A stretch of 39,209 nt of DNA, taken from positions 1 to 39,209 of IMG/VR virus record IMGVR_UViG_3300030329_003379. One strand, 5' to 3'. Each line of letters opens with the position of its first letter. Position 1 is the stretch's first letter. The DNA is from a virus. Made by a program: the position numbers and the translations under genes. The notes below the pieces were generated by a model. The model did not search any database, was not told where the DNA came from, and saw only the letters and a program-made list of their open reading frames with translations. This document shows, one piece after another, positions 38,423-39,209 of the stretch.

Positions 38423-39209
38423 TGGTCAGCCCCTACCTCCTCCCCGACGGCAACGTGCAGATCGCGTTCAGCGGCGGGCGCACCAGCGCCTACCTGCTTC
38501 ACCAGATCCTCGAGGCGAACGGCGGGATCCCCGAGGATCGCTGCGTCGTCTCCTTCCAGAACACCGGGCGCGAGATGCCGGAGACGCTAGATTTCGTTGC
38601 CGAGGTCGGGCGGCGCTGGGGCGTGTCGATCACCTGGCTGGAATACCTGCCGACCGCGCCCGGCTTCATCGAGACCGGCTATCAGGGCGCCAGCCGGAAC
38701 GGTGAGCCCTTCGAGGCGCTGATCCGAAAGCGGAAGTTCCTGCCCAACGTGATGTCGCGGTTTTGCACGACCGAACTCAAGGTCCGCACCGCCAAGAGAT
38801 ACCTCATGTCGCTCGGATGGGAGCGCTGGACGAACATCACGGGGATCCGGGCCGACGAGGCGGCGCGGGTGCAGCGCGGCATCAACGGGGCGAAGAAGGA
38901 GCGCTACGAGGTCGCCTTCCCGCTCTACCACGCCGGGGTCACGAAACACGACATCGCAGCCTTCTGGCGCGCGCAGGACTTCGACCTGAATCTGCCGAAC
39001 GTGAAGGGCAACTGCTGGCTCGGGAACTGCGACGGCTGTTTCCTCAAGAGCGAGGCGAACGTCGCCGCCTTCACCCGCGAATACCCGGAGCGGGCCGCGT
39101 GGTGGGAGGAGATGGAGGAGCTGGCGGGAGACCTGACCAGCGGCACCGCGGCGCATTGGTCCAAGCGATACACGCGCCGGGAGATGCGCGAATTCATGGC
39201 CGCGCAGGG
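38422..39209 (+). CDS. PAPS reductase / DndC-like ATP-pyrophosphatase family protein (3' end outside window)
   Basis: 262 codons are visible and the frame is open at the right edge. The PP-loop is FSGGRTSAYLL (residues 16-26). Cys115 (RFCTTELKVR) and C198, C203, C206 (NCWLGNCDGCFLKS) form a set of four cysteines that could hold an iron-sulfur cluster or zinc. Such phage proteins are usually annotated as phosphoadenosine phosphosulfate reductase, but the substrate is unknown; sulfur transfer to nucleic acid, as in DndC/TtcA-type enzymes, is as likely as sulfate reduction. It overlaps the resolvase stop by 1 nt (TGATG). Confidence 0.7.
   Translation, partial: MVSPYLLPDGNVQIAFSGGRTSAYLLHQILEANGGIPEDRCVVSFQNTGREMPETLDFVAEVGRRWGVSITWLEYLPTAPGFIETGYQGASRNGEPFEALIRKRKFLPNVMSRFCTTELKVRTAKRYLMSLGWERWTNITGIRADEAARVQRGINGAKKERYEVAFPLYHAGVTKHDIAAFWRAQDFDLNLPNVKGNCWLGNCDGCFLKSEANVAAFTREYPERAAWWEEMEELAGDLTSGTAAHWSKRYTRREMREFMAAQ

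Noticed and set aside
1-39209. CRISPR arrays, insertion sequences and rRNA genes
   Set aside because: No regularly spaced repeats, transposase genes with terminal inverted repeats, or rRNA-like sequence were found.

Overview
The window is most of the genome of a temperate, tailed, short-tailed (podovirus-like) bacteriophage. The base composition is high in G+C, and the virion genes follow the order and families of the Bordetella BPP-1-like podoviruses: portal, Bbp19-like, scaffold, Bbp17-like coat, Bbp16-like cement, adaptor, nozzle, internal virion proteins, tailspike. The integration site is the 3' half of a tRNA-Lys(TTT) gene. I infer a GC-rich alphaproteobacterial host, possibly of the Rhodobacteraceae. 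That is a guess from codon use and gene style and is not proved by the sequence. The window cuts through a terminase gene at its left edge and a PAPS-reductase-like gene at its right edge. The phage attachment site is intact and internal, so the sequence represents the virion or circular form and not an integrated prophage.

Layout. (1) Positions 2-25069, plus strand: late genes. These are the end of the large terminase, an accessory ORF that joins a zinc-ribbon protein to an Acb2/Tad1-type cyclic-nucleotide sponge, the head genes, the tail adaptor and nozzle, three internal virion proteins (one carrying a lysozyme domain), a 1482-aa tailspike, a lysis cassette (small membrane proteins, T7-lysozyme-like amidase, nested spanins) and a set of small fibre proteins ending in an SGNH esterase. 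(2) Positions 25100-27229, minus strand: five small, partly zinc-binding unknown genes. (3) Positions 27230-27466: attP, made of a 47-bp piece of tRNA-Lys and four candidate arm-type sites. (4) Positions 27467-35435, minus strand: integrase, excisionase, HNH endonuclease, YbcO-like nuclease, small unknown proteins, RecT, RecE-like exonuclease, a long coiled-coil protein and small membrane proteins. This is the leftward early operon. (5) Positions 35436-36713: immunity region with a C1-like repressor, a divergent Cro-like gene, a small lipoprotein and four copies of a 17-bp operator, GTATTC-N5-GAATAC. (6) Positions 36714-39209, plus strand: HNH endonuclease, two unknown genes, RuvC-like resolvase and a PAPS-reductase-like enzyme, leading towards the terminase.

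How it works together. The two HTH proteins most likely compete for the shared operators. These sit exactly between the -35 and -10 boxes of a leftward promoter (recombination and integration genes) and a rightward promoter (Cro and onward). Three intergenic gaps in the late region carry copies of one unusual promoter-like element, which may divide late transcription into head, tail, tailspike and lysis units. RecE-like exonuclease, RecT, RuvC-like resolvase and YbcO-like nuclease form a recombination set. No primase, helicase or replication initiator is visible; it may lie in the part missing between the two window edges.

Most notable points: the in-frame zinc-ribbon/Acb2 ORF with an internal start (anti-CBASS or anti-Thoeris candidate), RecT with a C-terminal ribosome-modulation-factor/CrpP-like domain, a nested 66-codon gene inside an internal virion protein, the three-copy late promoter element with two apparently leaderless genes, and the tRNA-Lys attP with its arm sites.
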